DNA of 64,000 nt from Bacillota bacterium (GCA_029549985.1 JAKPIB010000037.1:1-64000); one strand, 5' to 3'. Counted from the first letter of the stretch, positions 34,276-44,153 are shown. A program made the numbers and translations. The notes: generated from the letters alone by a model not told the origin.

Positions 34276-34668
34276 ATGGGTACGTTGAAAATGGGCTATG
34301 CAAGGAGAACAATGATCCTATTTTCTTGCATGATCATTATAATGATCTCGGCCTTTGCAGTGCCTGATGTTGAATACATCTCAAAAGAAATAATTCTTCT
34401 TAAAGAAGGAGTTATGATTTACAAGGACACTCAGAAGCACCTTACAAAGATGCTTGAAGGCAAGGTCTTTGAATGTCATGTACCGGTTGACAAGCTCCAT
34501 GAATTTGAAAAAGATCATAACATAGTATCTATGGTCAAGGAAAAGGATATAGTAAAGGCCAGGATCATATCAGGTTCCCGGGAATTGGCTTTTGATGCAC
34601 AGGAAGTTGCTCCTTCACTGGAGGATGTATACATTTATATTTATAAGGATCCATCATATGTCCAATGA
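34276..34668 (+). pseudogene. C-terminal remnant of an ABC transporter ATPase
   Basis: 130 codons. From residue about 28 onward it matches the end of bacitracin/Na+-type ABC ATPases: VPDVEYISKEIILLKEG (H-loop region onward), KVFECHVP, RIISGS and the closing VAPSLEDVYIYIY. The Walker A, signature and Walker B regions are absent, so it cannot be an ATPase. The first 27 residues (hydrophobic, LFSCMIIIMISAF) replace the missing part. It is probably a truncated gene. A stable small membrane protein using the ABC tail as a new domain is a less likely reading. Confidence 0.78.
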
Positions 34669-34692
34669 ATATGATAAGAACGTTTAGCCACG

Positions 34693-34723
34693 CAAAAAAC
34701 TGCACCGTCTGAAGCGGTGCAGT
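34693..34723 (-). terminator. Intrinsic terminator after the GH116 gene
   Basis: Minus strand ACTGCACCG-CTTCAGA-CGGTGCAGT followed by TTTTT. Confidence 0.88.
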
Positions 34724-34769
34724 GTAAAACAAGCCAAATATCCTGATCGCACAGCAGGACAATACCTGA

Positions 34770-37237
34770 TCATGGCCTGCTGTCATAGGGGATGTACTCT
34801 ATATCTTTTATTTCGACATTTCCGGCCACAGCCTTGTAGAAAGGCTCTCCGTTCTTGACGCCGGCCAGTCCATACCCAAAGGCGGTGCATAGGAAGGATG
34901 TAAAATCGCCGGCTAATCTCGGGGCTATGGTGAGTTTCCCGGTGACAGCATCATACCGTATTCCGGTGAAGCCCTGCAGCAGGGAGTAGGAGGAGAGGGC
35001 GCGCCCGTACCAATGCCCACACTCATATTCGTTGAACGGATTTCTGACAGTACCGTCATAGCGCTTGCGGGCGCTTTTTACGATCCTGAGCGCCTCTTCC
35101 GTCAATCCCTTGGATGCCATGTGGGCAGCCACCTGGTACTCGATGCCGGTCCATACTTCGTCAGCATATATCATACGTAGCGTTGGTTTGCTGCCATCAG
35201 GCCAGGTGCACAGCACCAGCCCGCCTTCATCGGATAAGGCGTAGCTGGGGCGCTGGACATTTGAATGGCGTAGCAGGCTGGGCTTGTAATTGTATCTGTA
35301 TACGCTCTTCAGGTGACCGGTCACCTTTTCACTGTCGATTTGATTTTCAAGCCCCGCAGAAAAGCCCATCCAGTCGCCGATGATCCCGTCACTGAGGCAG
35401 CCTGTGCCATACTGGTAATGGGGCCCTTCCTTTTTGACAAGCTCGATGCTCTCCGGGGTGAGGTCCGGGTGCAGCTTGAGATAATCAAGGCCCAGCTCTT
35501 CATGCATGACTTTCTGATAGAAATATTCGCCGTTATACAGCTCTGACTCCAGATATTCCTTGGCCAGCCCGTACAGGCGTTCATATTCTCCGTTGTCTTC
35601 GCCTACTTCAACGCATAGCAGGGCCATAGCCTTAAGCGCCGGTACATATATGGACTGGGTCATACCGCTCGGCCCCCAGAACTCTATATCATATGTATTG
35701 TGATGGGGATATTTGAGCTGGCCGCTGCGGTCCCTGTCCCATAGACTTATGCAGTATTCCAGGCTTTGCTTTGCCTTGGGCCACAGGCTCATGAGCCATT
35801 GCCTGTCACCGCATATATGGTAATCCCGGTACAGCTTGATTATACCGCCGAGCTGCCCGTCTGCGGCAGCATGGAAGCTGTGGTCGCATTCCCTGATCGG
35901 CAGGGAGGACCGGAAATTCTGATGGCCCTGTTCATCCTGGGACTCGTTGAACTCCGTATATCGCAGGCTTCGCTCAAGCTCGGGGAACAAGTGGCAAATG
36001 GCCTGGGCGTAGTTCCACACATGGGTGCATGACCCGTGGCAGCAGCCCTCACTGTCGCAGCAGCCTTCCCACGCCCAAAGCCGCCCGTCATGCTGCCTCA
36101 GTATGGTGGGGGACTTCAGGATGCACAGATTGGAGACGACAGCATCCATTATCTCATCATCCAGGGTGGTCGAATAAAGGGTATCCGTAAAAAGCCTTGT
36201 CTCCCGACGAAGGGCTTCCTAGGAGCTTCTCCAGTATTCGGACACCTCATGGATGGATGAGAACTGGGATGCATACCACGGTCTGTAGCCCGGCAGCCTG
36301 GTCTCGGTATTTTCATTGCAGCAGCAGGCGGTACTGCAGCAAGCGGTGTTGCCTTCGCCTAATTCAGCGCCTACCCGCAGATTGGAGTCAGGCACATACC
36401 ATGAGAACCTTAGGACGATGGTCCGTGACTCTCCCGATGGGAGGGAAAGGGGCACATATATGCTTCCGCCGGGGCTTTGGCGGTCGTCTGTATAAGGATA
36501 CGGCTGGTCATCAACCACATCACCGTTTTCAACATGCCTCCACATATTCATAAGGTCATCGAACATGAAACCCCTGAGCCAGCGGGGGTCTACTGCCGTG
36601 CCCGGACTGTCACACTCTACTGAAAACCAGCCTCTGTCGAACTCCCGGCCTGTCTCTGGCATAAACTCATACATAAGGCCGTTTTGTGTCCGCGACACGC
36701 GGGTCCGTCCCCTGCCCGGTTCCTTGGGTGACAGGAAGGAGCTGCAGTGGAATGAAAATACCATATCCAGGGCAGTGCCTGTATTGTTGCAGAAGGTGTA
36801 TTCGACACCGGCTACCGGCAGGCAGGAATCGAAGGTGTTGTTTGGGATAAAGGGGCTCCAGCCGGTTATCTCGACTTTGACGGGCAGGTCTTCATCGGTA
36901 AGCTCCACTGTCCCGAAGGGGAATCTTGCTGTGAAAGCGGAGTTTTTGAATCGGGCAAGGCCGTAGCTCTTCCTGTACAAGCCGTTGCCGCCGCCTTCCT
37001 GCCTGAAAATTTTCCATTCTGGCACCTGGCCTTCCAGCACTACGGCTGTGTTTTTGTCTTTTCCCTTCAGGCACAGGGCTGATATTATATATGGTTCATT
37101 GAAAACCTCCGGGCGGTGGTAAAAGGAGAAATGGGAAAAGGCTCCGGTACCCTCGATGCAGAACATACCGGCGCCGGTCCCTCCGAGGGGGTAGGCCACA
37201 ACTTGATATGCTCACGGCTGTAGGTTTTGGGTTTCAT
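34770..37237 (-). pseudogene. GH116 family beta-glucosidase/glucosylceramidase gene, broken twice
   Basis: The gene encodes about 820 codons of a GH116 (GBA2-like) glycosidase: N-terminal beta-sandwich with AYPLGGTGAGMF and GTGAFSHFSFYHRP, and a C-terminal (alpha/alpha)6 barrel with SCTHVWNYAQA and YDIEFWGPSG. Two lesions: a missing base near 37200, after which the frame of the natural start (ATG 37237, MKPKTYSREHIK, with GGGAG upstream) leaves the frame of the rest; and an in-frame TAG at 36219-36221 between EYWRSS and EALRRETRLF. No other decay is visible, so inactivation is recent, unless both are sequencing errors. Intact members hydrolyse beta-glucosides or beta-xylosides. Confidence 0.9.
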
Positions 37238-37367
37238 GGGTCATCTCCCTTCATGGTTGTGGATGCCTGGTTTTGGCAGTCTGCCGGACAGCATCATTAT
37301 ACATATTATTACATTTTTTACATCAGGGATCGAAAGCGGCCTGATATATCATTGATATATAAGTATA

Positions 37368-37396
37368 TTGATTATTATCATAAATAGTGGTATCAT
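37368..37396 (+). promoter_or_regulatory. Sigma-A promoter of the dehydrogenase gene
   Basis: TTGATT (37368-37373), 17-bp spacer, TATCAT (37391-37396). The LacI-type operator begins about 2 bp after the expected start point. Confidence 0.7.
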
Positions 37397-37404
37397 ATAG
37401 CTAA

Positions 37405-37420
37405 GGTTAAACGATTAACC
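37405..37420. promoter_or_regulatory. LacI-family operator
   Basis: GGTTAAACGATTAACC: CG-centred near palindrome, 14 of 16 symmetric. Placed at about +2 to +17 of the promoter, the classic repression position. Its AAACGATT core recurs at 46273-46284, 46595-46610 and 46628-46641. Confidence 0.72.
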
Positions 37421-37487
37421 ATAATTTTGGCTTGAGTTAGCCTGTTCTGCAATCAGCGTAATACAAAAACAAGTTAGGATGTTATAT

Positions 37488-38432
37488 ATGAAATGCAATG
37501 TGCTGTTAGGCAACGGCCGTTCTGAGACAGTTGAAATGCCCATCCCGGAGATAGGAAGCACCGAGGTGCTGATCAGGGTGCTGCTATGCGGCGTATGCAC
37601 CTCTGAATACCAGACCTGGCTTGCGGATTACGGCAAGGGTATGCAGCTGGGCCATGAGGTAGTTGGCATCGTAGAGAAGACAGGCAGCGACGTCAAGGGA
37701 TTCAAGAAGGGCGACCGGGTCACGGGCATGATATATAAGGGCTATGCCGAGTACACCAAGGCAGATTACCGCCTGCTAGTAAAGGTCCCGGACTCACTTG
37801 AGGACTGTGAGGCATTGGGAGAGCCTTTGTCCTGCCTGCTAAGCGGACTAAGGCGTATCGACAGCCTTCCCTGCGAAAACGCGGCGGTCATAGGTACGGG
37901 CTTTATGGGCCTGGGCATGGTGCAGCTTTTGAAGTACAAGGGCGCAAAAAATCTGATCGCTGTGGATGTAAGGCAGGAAAGCAGGGACAATAGCCTTATG
38001 TTCGGCGCTGACATGGCCGTACACCCTGATGAAGTGAAGGATATATACAAGGTAACTGACTGGGACCAGATGGACAGGGGAGTGGAGGTCGTAATAGAGG
38101 CCAGCGGCAACCAGAAGGGTCTGGACCTGGCGGGGCAGATGACCGCGGTACACGGCACCCTTGCCATTACCGGCTACCACCAGGGAGGCCCCAGGCTGGT
38201 AAATATGGAGCTTTGGAACTGGAAGGCCATCACAGTGATAAACGCCCATGAGCGCAGGGACCAGGTGCATATAGAGTGCCAAAAGGAAGGCTTGTCCCTT
38301 ATAGAGAAGGGGCTGTTTAGAATGAAGCCCATGATCACCCATGAATTTGCCCTGGATGAGCTGGACAAGGCATTCAATGTTATGAAAGAAAAGCCTGCCG
38401 GGTTTATAAAAGCCGTGATCCGAATGGGCTAG
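37488..38432 (+). CDS. Zinc-type medium-chain alcohol/polyol dehydrogenase
   Basis: 314 residues from ATG 37488. MDR marks: LCGVCTSEYQTW (catalytic Cys), LGHEVVGIVE (zinc His-Glu), a Rossmann stretch AVIGTGFMGLGMVQLL, and VDVRQESRD for the ribose Asp. The four-Cys structural zinc loop is absent and the protein is shorter than the usual 340-350. It probably oxidises a sugar alcohol or hydroxy-sugar with NAD. It is first in the LacI, epimerase, kinase and isomerase series and has the LacI-type operator in front. Confidence 0.85.
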   Translation: MKCNVLLGNGRSETVEMPIPEIGSTEVLIRVLLCGVCTSEYQTWLADYGKGMQLGHEVVGIVEKTGSDVKGFKKGDRVTGMIYKGYAEYTKADYRLLVKVPDSLEDCEALGEPLSCLLSGLRRIDSLPCENAAVIGTGFMGLGMVQLLKYKGAKNLIAVDVRQESRDNSLMFGADMAVHPDEVKDIYKVTDWDQMDRGVEVVIEASGNQKGLDLAGQMTAVHGTLAITGYHQGGPRLVNMELWNWKAITVINAHERRDQVHIECQKEGLSLIEKGLFRMKPMITHEFALDELDKAFNVMKEKPAGFIKAVIRMG

Positions 38433-38548
38433 GCCGGCCCTGCTGTCAGCCGTTGACGACCAGTGTCATATATTGACTATGTCATTCCGGTATGATAATC
38501 TGATTTATAGCGGTCAAATCAGGGAACATGCCTGTTGTTCATATTTGC

Positions 38549-38565
38549 ATGTATACTATATACAT
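38549..38565. promoter_or_regulatory. 17-bp palindrome upstream of lacI-like gene
   Basis: ATGTATA-CTA-TATACAT, 25 bp before the regulator start codon. Possible binding site or part of the promoter. Confidence 0.42.
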
Positions 38566-38590
38566 TAAATATATATGAGTGTGATAAACA

Positions 38591-39589
38591 GTGAAAAAGC
38601 AGGTTACCATAAAGGACATAGCCAAACTGGCAGGTGTATCAGTAGCCACGGTATCCAGGGTGATCAACGGCAACGGGAGATACTCAAAGGACACAGAAGA
38701 ACGGGTCTTGCGCATCATCAAAGAACACAACTACTCGCCCAACATGCTGGGCAAGGGGCTGAGGACCAACAAGACCAACACGATCGGAATCGTGGTGCCT
38801 GATATCACCAATGAATTCTTTGCCAGGATAATACAAGAGGTTGAAAAGAACCTGTTCAGAGCCGGGTATACGACTCTTGTATGCAACACCAGCGAGAACC
38901 CGGAGCTTGAAAAGCGCTATCTGGAAGTGCTCAACCTGAACAGGGTCAGCGGTACCATATATATAGCGGGTGATACACGTGTCAAGCATGAGGAGCCCCG
39001 CGGGATACCCGCTGTCTACATCGACCGCTGGCCTTCCACGACCCGAAAGGATATAGTATTTATAGAATCGGACAACTTCGAAGGCGGGCGCCTGGCAGCT
39101 CAGGAGATGCTGAAATGCGGTTGCCGCCGTATCATTTTCCTTACTGATGAAAGACGTACCTCGGCCCACCAAAGCCGTTGCGAGGGATATATAAGGGCCC
39201 ACCGGGAGTTTGGCGTGGTGCCTGATGAACGGTTTATCATAGGGCTGTCTGAAATCAGCTTTGATGCGGCTTACAACGAAGTGATAAGACTGATAGACAA
39301 CAATGTGAAGTTTGATGGAATCTTTGCATCTACAGACTGGCTGGCGCTGGGATCCCTGGTCGCCCTTGAGTCCAGAGGCATAAAGGTACCCGAACAGGTG
39401 AAGATTGTTGGGTTTGACAACATTTCGATATCCAAGCACTGCAGTACCCCGATCACCACTATCAACCAGAATGTCACCCAGATGGGAGAGCTGGCGGTGG
39501 ACCTTCTGCTCAAGCTGATAGACGGCAAGGAGATAGATAAGAAGTACTATGTGCTTCCTGTAGAGCTTGTAAAGCGAAGCACCACCTGA
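38591..39589 (+). CDS. LacI-family transcriptional repressor
   Basis: 332 residues with GTG start. N-terminal HTH TIKDIAKLAGVSVATVSRVIN and hinge helix SPNMLGKGLRTNKT; then a periplasmic-binding-like effector domain (about 62-330). Its operator is probably the AAACGATT-cored near-palindrome found ahead of the dehydrogenase, GH13 and ABC operons. The stop overlaps an ATG of the next frame (TGATG), but the epimerase most likely starts 57 bp later. Effector unknown; allose or a related sugar is a guess from the genes around it. Confidence 0.93.
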   Translation: MKKQVTIKDIAKLAGVSVATVSRVINGNGRYSKDTEERVLRIIKEHNYSPNMLGKGLRTNKTNTIGIVVPDITNEFFARIIQEVEKNLFRAGYTTLVCNTSENPELEKRYLEVLNLNRVSGTIYIAGDTRVKHEEPRGIPAVYIDRWPSTTRKDIVFIESDNFEGGRLAAQEMLKCGCRRIIFLTDERRTSAHQSRCEGYIRAHREFGVVPDERFIIGLSEISFDAAYNEVIRLIDNNVKFDGIFASTDWLALGSLVALESRGIKVPEQVKIVGFDNISISKHCSTPITTINQNVTQMGELAVDLLLKLIDGKEIDKKYYVLPVELVKRSTT

Positions 39590-39645
39590 TGGTTCGACAG
39601 ATACATTTATATGCGTATACGCGGAATAGGGGGTCAGCACCGGCA

Positions 39646-40320
39646 ATGAAAGCACAGTTCTCAGTATCTGTAATGTGCATGGATCTTTTGGATATAAGAT
39701 CACAGATAGAAACCTTGAACGGCTGCGCCGATTACTATCATTTTGACATAATGGACGGACATTTCAGCCCCAATCTCATGCTTCCGCCGCTTTTCGTAAA
39801 ACACCTGGCACCGGCGATGAAGCTGCCCATCGAAGCCCATCTCATGGTCGACGATCCCGGCCAATATATTGATGAGCTCGCTGCGGCAGGGGCGACTTAT
39901 ATTTCGCTTCATGCGGAAACGATTAACACCCATGCCTTCAGGTTGATAAGCAGAATCAAATCCCTTGGATGCAAGGTTGGCATCGCGCTCAATCCAGCGA
40001 CTCCACTTGAGTATATAAAGCATTATCTCAATCATGTGGACCTGCTCACGATCATGACGGTTGACATAGGATATTCCGGGAGCCCGTTTGTGGTCGAAAT
40101 GCTTGACAAGATAAGAGAGGCGGTCAGGCTTCGCGGCGAAAACGATTACCACTATAAAATCCAGGTGGACGGGGCCTGCAATGAGAAGACATTCAAGATG
40201 CTTACGGAAGCAGGCGCAGAGATATTTGTCATGGGTAATACCGGCCTGTTCAAGAACGATCCGGATGTCGGCAGGGCATACAGCATAATGATGGATAATT
40301 TCAACAGGGAAGTAAGGTGA
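39646..40320 (+). CDS. alsE: D-allulose-6-phosphate 3-epimerase
   Basis: 224 residues from ATG 39646, where relatives start (MK...SVMCMDLL); a frame-continuous ATG at 39589 is coupled to the lacI-like stop but adds an unmatched extension. TIM-barrel epimerase of the ribulose-phosphate 3-epimerase family: FDIMDGHFSPN (metal Asp/His), EAHLMVDDP and VDGACNEKT. The AlsE-like MCMDLL N-terminus and the kinase next door point to allulose-6-P to fructose-6-P rather than the pentose reaction. Confidence 0.88.
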   Translation: MKAQFSVSVMCMDLLDIRSQIETLNGCADYYHFDIMDGHFSPNLMLPPLFVKHLAPAMKLPIEAHLMVDDPGQYIDELAAAGATYISLHAETINTHAFRLISRIKSLGCKVGIALNPATPLEYIKHYLNHVDLLTIMTVDIGYSGSPFVVEMLDKIREAVRLRGENDYHYKIQVDGACNEKTFKMLTEAGAEIFVMGNTGLFKNDPDVGRAYSIMMDNFNREVR

Positions 40321-41246
40321 ACAGTTTGAACCAATGGATCTTATGCATGGATATAGGCGGTACCAATATCCGAACGGGAATGGTAAACAAGGAGTACAGG
40401 GTCGAGAATTTCGTTATAACCGACAGCCAGTCCATACTGGACGGTATAAGCTCCACAGAGAACCTGAGCAGGTATATCAGAGACTATATAGAACGAAATG
40501 CCGGTTTCGGCAAACCTCTGGCAATATCGCTGGGTTTCCCCGCCACCATAGACAAGGAAAAGAAGTATGTTGTCTCAGCCCCTAACGTCAAGGGAGTCGA
40601 CAACATACCCATTGTGGACATACTGCAAAAGGAGCATGGCATCCCGGTATTTCTGGACAGGGATGTAAACATGCTGATCAGCAACGATATGTATGACCTG
40701 AAGCTGGAAACCAGCGGCATAGTCATGGCCTGCTATATAGGCACCGGCTTCGGAAATGCCATCTGGATCAACGGCTCCATATATTCAGGCTACTCAGGGT
40801 CGGCAGGCGAGCTGGGACATATACCCGTCCTGGGCAGAGACGACCTCTGCGGCTGCGGCAATACAGGATGCATAGAGAATTACAGCGGCGGCAAGATGCT
40901 TGAGCATATACATGAAGCGCATTATTCCAAAACAGATATATCGGACATCTTTGTAAAGCACGGTGATGAGCCTCTGATACAGGACTTTGTAGAGGCCTTG
41001 TCCATACCGATCGCTGCAGAGATAAATATCCTCGATCCCGAGTACGTTATCCTGGGCGGCGGAGTACTCCAGATGAAGGATTTCCCAAGAGACCTCTTTG
41101 AAGGCTTCATCAGGAAGCATACCCGGAAGCCCTTCCCCGAAAAGACACTCAGGATCATATATTCTGAGCAAAGGCAGGAAAACGGGGTAAGAGGGGCCGG
41201 TATATACGCCTTTAAGGCACTGGAAAAGAAGGAGGCAGCGCAATGA
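40317..41246 (+). CDS. alsK: ROK-family sugar kinase, AlsK-like allose kinase
   Basis: 309 residues, GTG start overlapping the alsE stop by 4 bp. ROK marks: CMDIGGTNIRTG (ATP loop), GELGHIPV (catalytic region) and CGCGNTGCIE (zinc-binding Cys cluster). Overall similarity to E. coli AlsK is visible in GFPATIDKEKKYVVSAPNV and LDPEYVILGGGV. Expected to make D-allose-6-P from D-allose and ATP. Function is supported by the flanking alsE and rpiB genes. Confidence 0.87.
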   Translation: MNSLNQWILCMDIGGTNIRTGMVNKEYRVENFVITDSQSILDGISSTENLSRYIRDYIERNAGFGKPLAISLGFPATIDKEKKYVVSAPNVKGVDNIPIVDILQKEHGIPVFLDRDVNMLISNDMYDLKLETSGIVMACYIGTGFGNAIWINGSIYSGYSGSAGELGHIPVLGRDDLCGCGNTGCIENYSGGKMLEHIHEAHYSKTDISDIFVKHGDEPLIQDFVEALSIPIAAEINILDPEYVILGGGVLQMKDFPRDLFEGFIRKHTRKPFPEKTLRIIYSEQRQENGVRGAGIYAFKALEKKEAAQ

Positions 41247-41692
41247 TAGCTTTGGCAAGCGACCATGTAGGGATAGATCTCAAGAAGGAAATAATGGCCC
41301 TGCTTGATGAGATGGGCCTTGAATACAAGGACTATGGGGCATATACAAAGGAGCGCACGGATTATCCTATCTACGGCGCGAGGGCTGCAAGAGCGGTGGC
41401 AAACGGGGAATGCGAGCGGGCGATCCTTATATGCGGCACGGGAGTAGGCATATCGATAGCAGCGAACAAGGTCGACGGCATCAGGGCCGTTGTCTGCAGT
41501 GACTGCTACTCTGCCAAGCTCTCCAGGGAGCACAACGACTCCAATGTGCTGGCCATAGGAGCCAGGGTGGTAGGCCCCGACCTGGCAAGGATGATCGCAA
41601 GGATCTGGCTCGAAACACCCTTTGAAGGCGGCCGCCATCAAAAACGGATCGACATGATAGCCCGGCTTGAAAAGGGCCTGGATATAGAATGA
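41243..41692 (+). CDS. rpiB: RpiB-type ribose/allose-6-phosphate isomerase
   Basis: 149 residues. ALASDHVGIDLK, LICGTGVGISIAANK (active-site Cys in CGTG) and the SREHNDSNVLAIGARVVG segment are diagnostic of RpiB. In E. coli RpiB also isomerises allose-6-P to allulose-6-P, completing the route AlsK, RpiB, AlsE. It overlaps alsK by 4 bp with a good GAAGGAGG site, so these genes are translationally linked. About 135 bp separate it from the terminator. Confidence 0.93.
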   Translation: MIALASDHVGIDLKKEIMALLDEMGLEYKDYGAYTKERTDYPIYGARAARAVANGECERAILICGTGVGISIAANKVDGIRAVVCSDCYSAKLSREHNDSNVLAIGARVVGPDLARMIARIWLETPFEGGRHQKRIDMIARLEKGLDIE

Positions 41693-41826
41693 TCCGGGAC
41701 ACAGCTCTAAACTGGAGCAAGACCGGATACAAAGGTTAATATGAAAGCTATGATCGTGTATGATATAAATAAATACGACAGCTGCGATCTGGCATAAGGA
41801 TGGATAGAAACAAGAGGGCTGATAAA

Positions 41827-41860
41827 AGAGCTGCGGTACTTGACCGCAGCTCTGTTTTTA
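41827..41860. terminator. Strong intrinsic terminator between convergent operons
   Basis: AGAGCTGCGGT-ACTTG-ACCGCAGCTCT, 11-bp stem, then GTTTTTA on the plus side; TTTT follows on the minus side. It ends the rpiB operon and probably also the GH13 operon. Confidence 0.9.
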
Positions 41861-41884
41861 TGCTTTTTACTGTCTTCGTGCCTA

Positions 41885-44128
41885 CTAGTCAGCCTTGTCG
41901 AGTATGGCCGCACTGTATGGGGACAGGACCGCCGTGCTGCCGTCCAGGGCCACTCCCCGGTTATAGAGGAACTTGTCATAGCCGCTTGCATCGAAGGTAA
42001 GCTCCTCTCCGGACAGGTTGATGAGCACCAGCCGGTCCTCGCGGTCGGTAAAGCGCCTGAAGGCTACTACGGCCGTTTCGTTCAGGATATACTCTATATC
42101 ATACTCATTTCCGAGATATTTTTCCCTGGCCTCATTCAGCTCAGTGAAGAACTGGACCAGGTTTTCGCCCTGGCCCCGCCAGATCTCAGGGTTCTCATCA
42201 CCCTGGTATATCATGGGCACACCGTCTATAAAGTGGGTGAGTGACCAGAGGGCTTTTGCCTTTTCCGTACCGTAGGTCTTTACAGGCCTTGCCTTGTCCC
42301 AGGTCCAGGATACTACGTCATGATTGCTTATGAACCTCAGCCGCACTAGACCCCTTGGGGATACAGCGCGCTGAACGCTCAGCCAGTAGGCCAGTTCTAC
42401 AGCAAACCTGGTCTCGTCGTAGTTTCTGACCCTCATGTCATGTATCATCCGGAACAGGGTCATATCGTAGAACAGGTCAGTATATGGCGCGTACTGGGGC
42501 ACTGGATGGAAGTTCTCCGGCAGGATGACCGGTTGCTTGCCTGCCTTCAGGAAACCTTCCCGGATGGCCTTGGTTATGTTCAAACCTGCTCTGAGCCCTG
42601 AGCTGCTGGGCCTTAAGCCTTCAACAGGATCCCAGTTGGACAGGCCGCCCATGGCGCAGTCGATCCTGGAGCCGTCGACGCCCAGCTCGCTGGCATGGTA
42701 TAGCACACATTCGACCATATGGTCATAGAAGCCGGGGTTATTGTAGTCGAAGGATACGCAGTCCCATTCGATCTGCAGTGAGCCGTCCATCCTTTTCGAA
42801 GGCCAGTCGGGATTGTCCTTGACTATCGGGTACTGGGGCGCTGGGCCGTGGGGCACATAATCAAGCATGACCCTCATACCCAGCTCATGGGCCTTGTCAG
42901 TGTACACCTTCAGGCCTTCATCTCCGCCGTATATGAAATGGATCTTCCTAAAGTCCGTTGAAGTGTAAACGTTGCCGCTCTGATGCTGGTTGATGGGCAG
43001 GAGCCAGACGTTTTTATAGCCCATGGCCCTGATCGTATCCAGGTATTCCGCGTATTCCTGGAGCTTTTTCCCGTCCCTGAAGCCGCTGTCCATGGTACCG
43101 AAGGGATGGCCGGAATATACGGCTCCGTCGGATGCTCCATCCTCCGGGGCTCTCCAGCCCATGGAATCATAGAAGTCCACGACTGCACCGTAGGGATCGC
43201 CCTTGGGCAGCTGGATATACATATTGCCGACCTCCAGGGTATCTCCCTTGGCGAGATAGGACTCTACCGCAGGCTGATTGGCCACGTTCACGCCCCCGTC
43301 ACGGTTGCGGTATACCGCCGTACCCCATTTCTCATGCTCGTCGATAAAAAGCACGTTCAGGTGGGAATCGCCGGTCTGGAGGTGGACGATGGGGTTGCAG
43401 TAGTCTGTCCTGGTAACATAGGATGCCGGATAATCAGCCAGCCTGAAAACCTTGCTCGGCACACCGCTTGTGATGTTGCCGGGGAACTCGTAGGATGTGG
43501 TCTCGAGGTCCAGGTCCATGCCCCTTGCAATAAAAGTCACGCCGTTTATATGCTTTTTCTGGGGATCGACAGTCTGGAGCCTTGCTGAGACCTTCAGCAG
43601 CCCGGAGCTCTTATATTCATATACCGTGTGCCACACGAAGTCTCCAAGGGAGTGGATCACCACCAGGCTGTCATCGCCTTCAAATACCCCTTCCAGTGTG
43701 AGCTCCGGCAAGGGCTTGGTTTTCGGGGTTATCGTCGGCAGGGTCCAGGTGTTGAAGTCAAGGAATGACTCGTAGCCGACCTGGTCCAGGAGGGTCTTGC
43801 CATTGACGCCGACATCTATATAGATACCCTCAAGGCCGAGGCTTCTGCCGTCGCTCTCTATTTTCCTGAGCATACCGTTTCCATCAATGCTCAGGGCAAG
43901 GCCGTTCTTCTCTGCCGTATACCCATCAGCGCCGAGTTCAACAGGGCTCAGGGCCGGATAGGCTGCCGCAAAATCTATGTCGATGGAAGGAGGCGGCGTA
44001 GGGTCCGGAGAGGAAGAAGGAGATGGGGAGGGTGTCCCCTTGCCTGGAAGGGAACACCCTGCAAATGAGAAAACAAGTAGGAGAGTAAGGGCAAGAGTTA
44101 CTTGTCTAGTTGTTTTACTATGCATCAT
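41885..44128 (-). CDS. Lipoprotein GH13-like (alpha-amylase family) glycosidase
   Basis: 747 residues. Signal peptide with lipobox FAGC at Cys25, a Pro/Ser-rich linker (30-50), a beta-sandwich domain (about 55-310) and a GH13-like barrel (about 330-660) ending in a beta domain. Catalytic-type regions: DGSRIDC (Arg and nucleophile Asp), LPENF (acid Glu) and FISNHD (Asp). The usual DxVxNH region reads DYVPHG, lacking the Asn-His pair, and the His after the nucleophile is gone, so this is a divergent subfamily. It would act outside the cell on an alpha-glucan-like chain. Paralog of the next gene. Confidence 0.84.
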   Translation of the reverse strand: MMHSKTTRQVTLALTLLLVFSFAGCSLPGKGTPSPSPSSSPDPTPPPSIDIDFAAAYPALSPVELGADGYTAEKNGLALSIDGNGMLRKIESDGRSLGLEGIYIDVGVNGKTLLDQVGYESFLDFNTWTLPTITPKTKPLPELTLEGVFEGDDSLVVIHSLGDFVWHTVYEYKSSGLLKVSARLQTVDPQKKHINGVTFIARGMDLDLETTSYEFPGNITSGVPSKVFRLADYPASYVTRTDYCNPIVHLQTGDSHLNVLFIDEHEKWGTAVYRNRDGGVNVANQPAVESYLAKGDTLEVGNMYIQLPKGDPYGAVVDFYDSMGWRAPEDGASDGAVYSGHPFGTMDSGFRDGKKLQEYAEYLDTIRAMGYKNVWLLPINQHQSGNVYTSTDFRKIHFIYGGDEGLKVYTDKAHELGMRVMLDYVPHGPAPQYPIVKDNPDWPSKRMDGSLQIEWDCVSFDYNNPGFYDHMVECVLYHASELGVDGSRIDCAMGGLSNWDPVEGLRPSSSGLRAGLNITKAIREGFLKAGKQPVILPENFHPVPQYAPYTDLFYDMTLFRMIHDMRVRNYDETRFAVELAYWLSVQRAVSPRGLVRLRFISNHDVVSWTWDKARPVKTYGTEKAKALWSLTHFIDGVPMIYQGDENPEIWRGQGENLVQFFTELNEAREKYLGNEYDIEYILNETAVVAFRRFTDREDRLVLINLSGEELTFDASGYDKFLYNRGVALDGSTAVLSPYSAAILDKAD

Positions 44129-44153
44129 TTTTCTCCTTATATCATTCTGTGCT

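Noticed and set aside
36219-36221. TAG in the GH116 gene as a pyrrolysine or suppressed codon
   Set aside because: No reason within the window to assume amber suppression, and a separate frameshift at the 5' end makes simple inactivation the better reading.
38684-39703. 339-codon minus-strand frame opposite the LacI gene
   Set aside because: The plus strand has a textbook HTH and effector domain; the minus frame is an antisense shadow.
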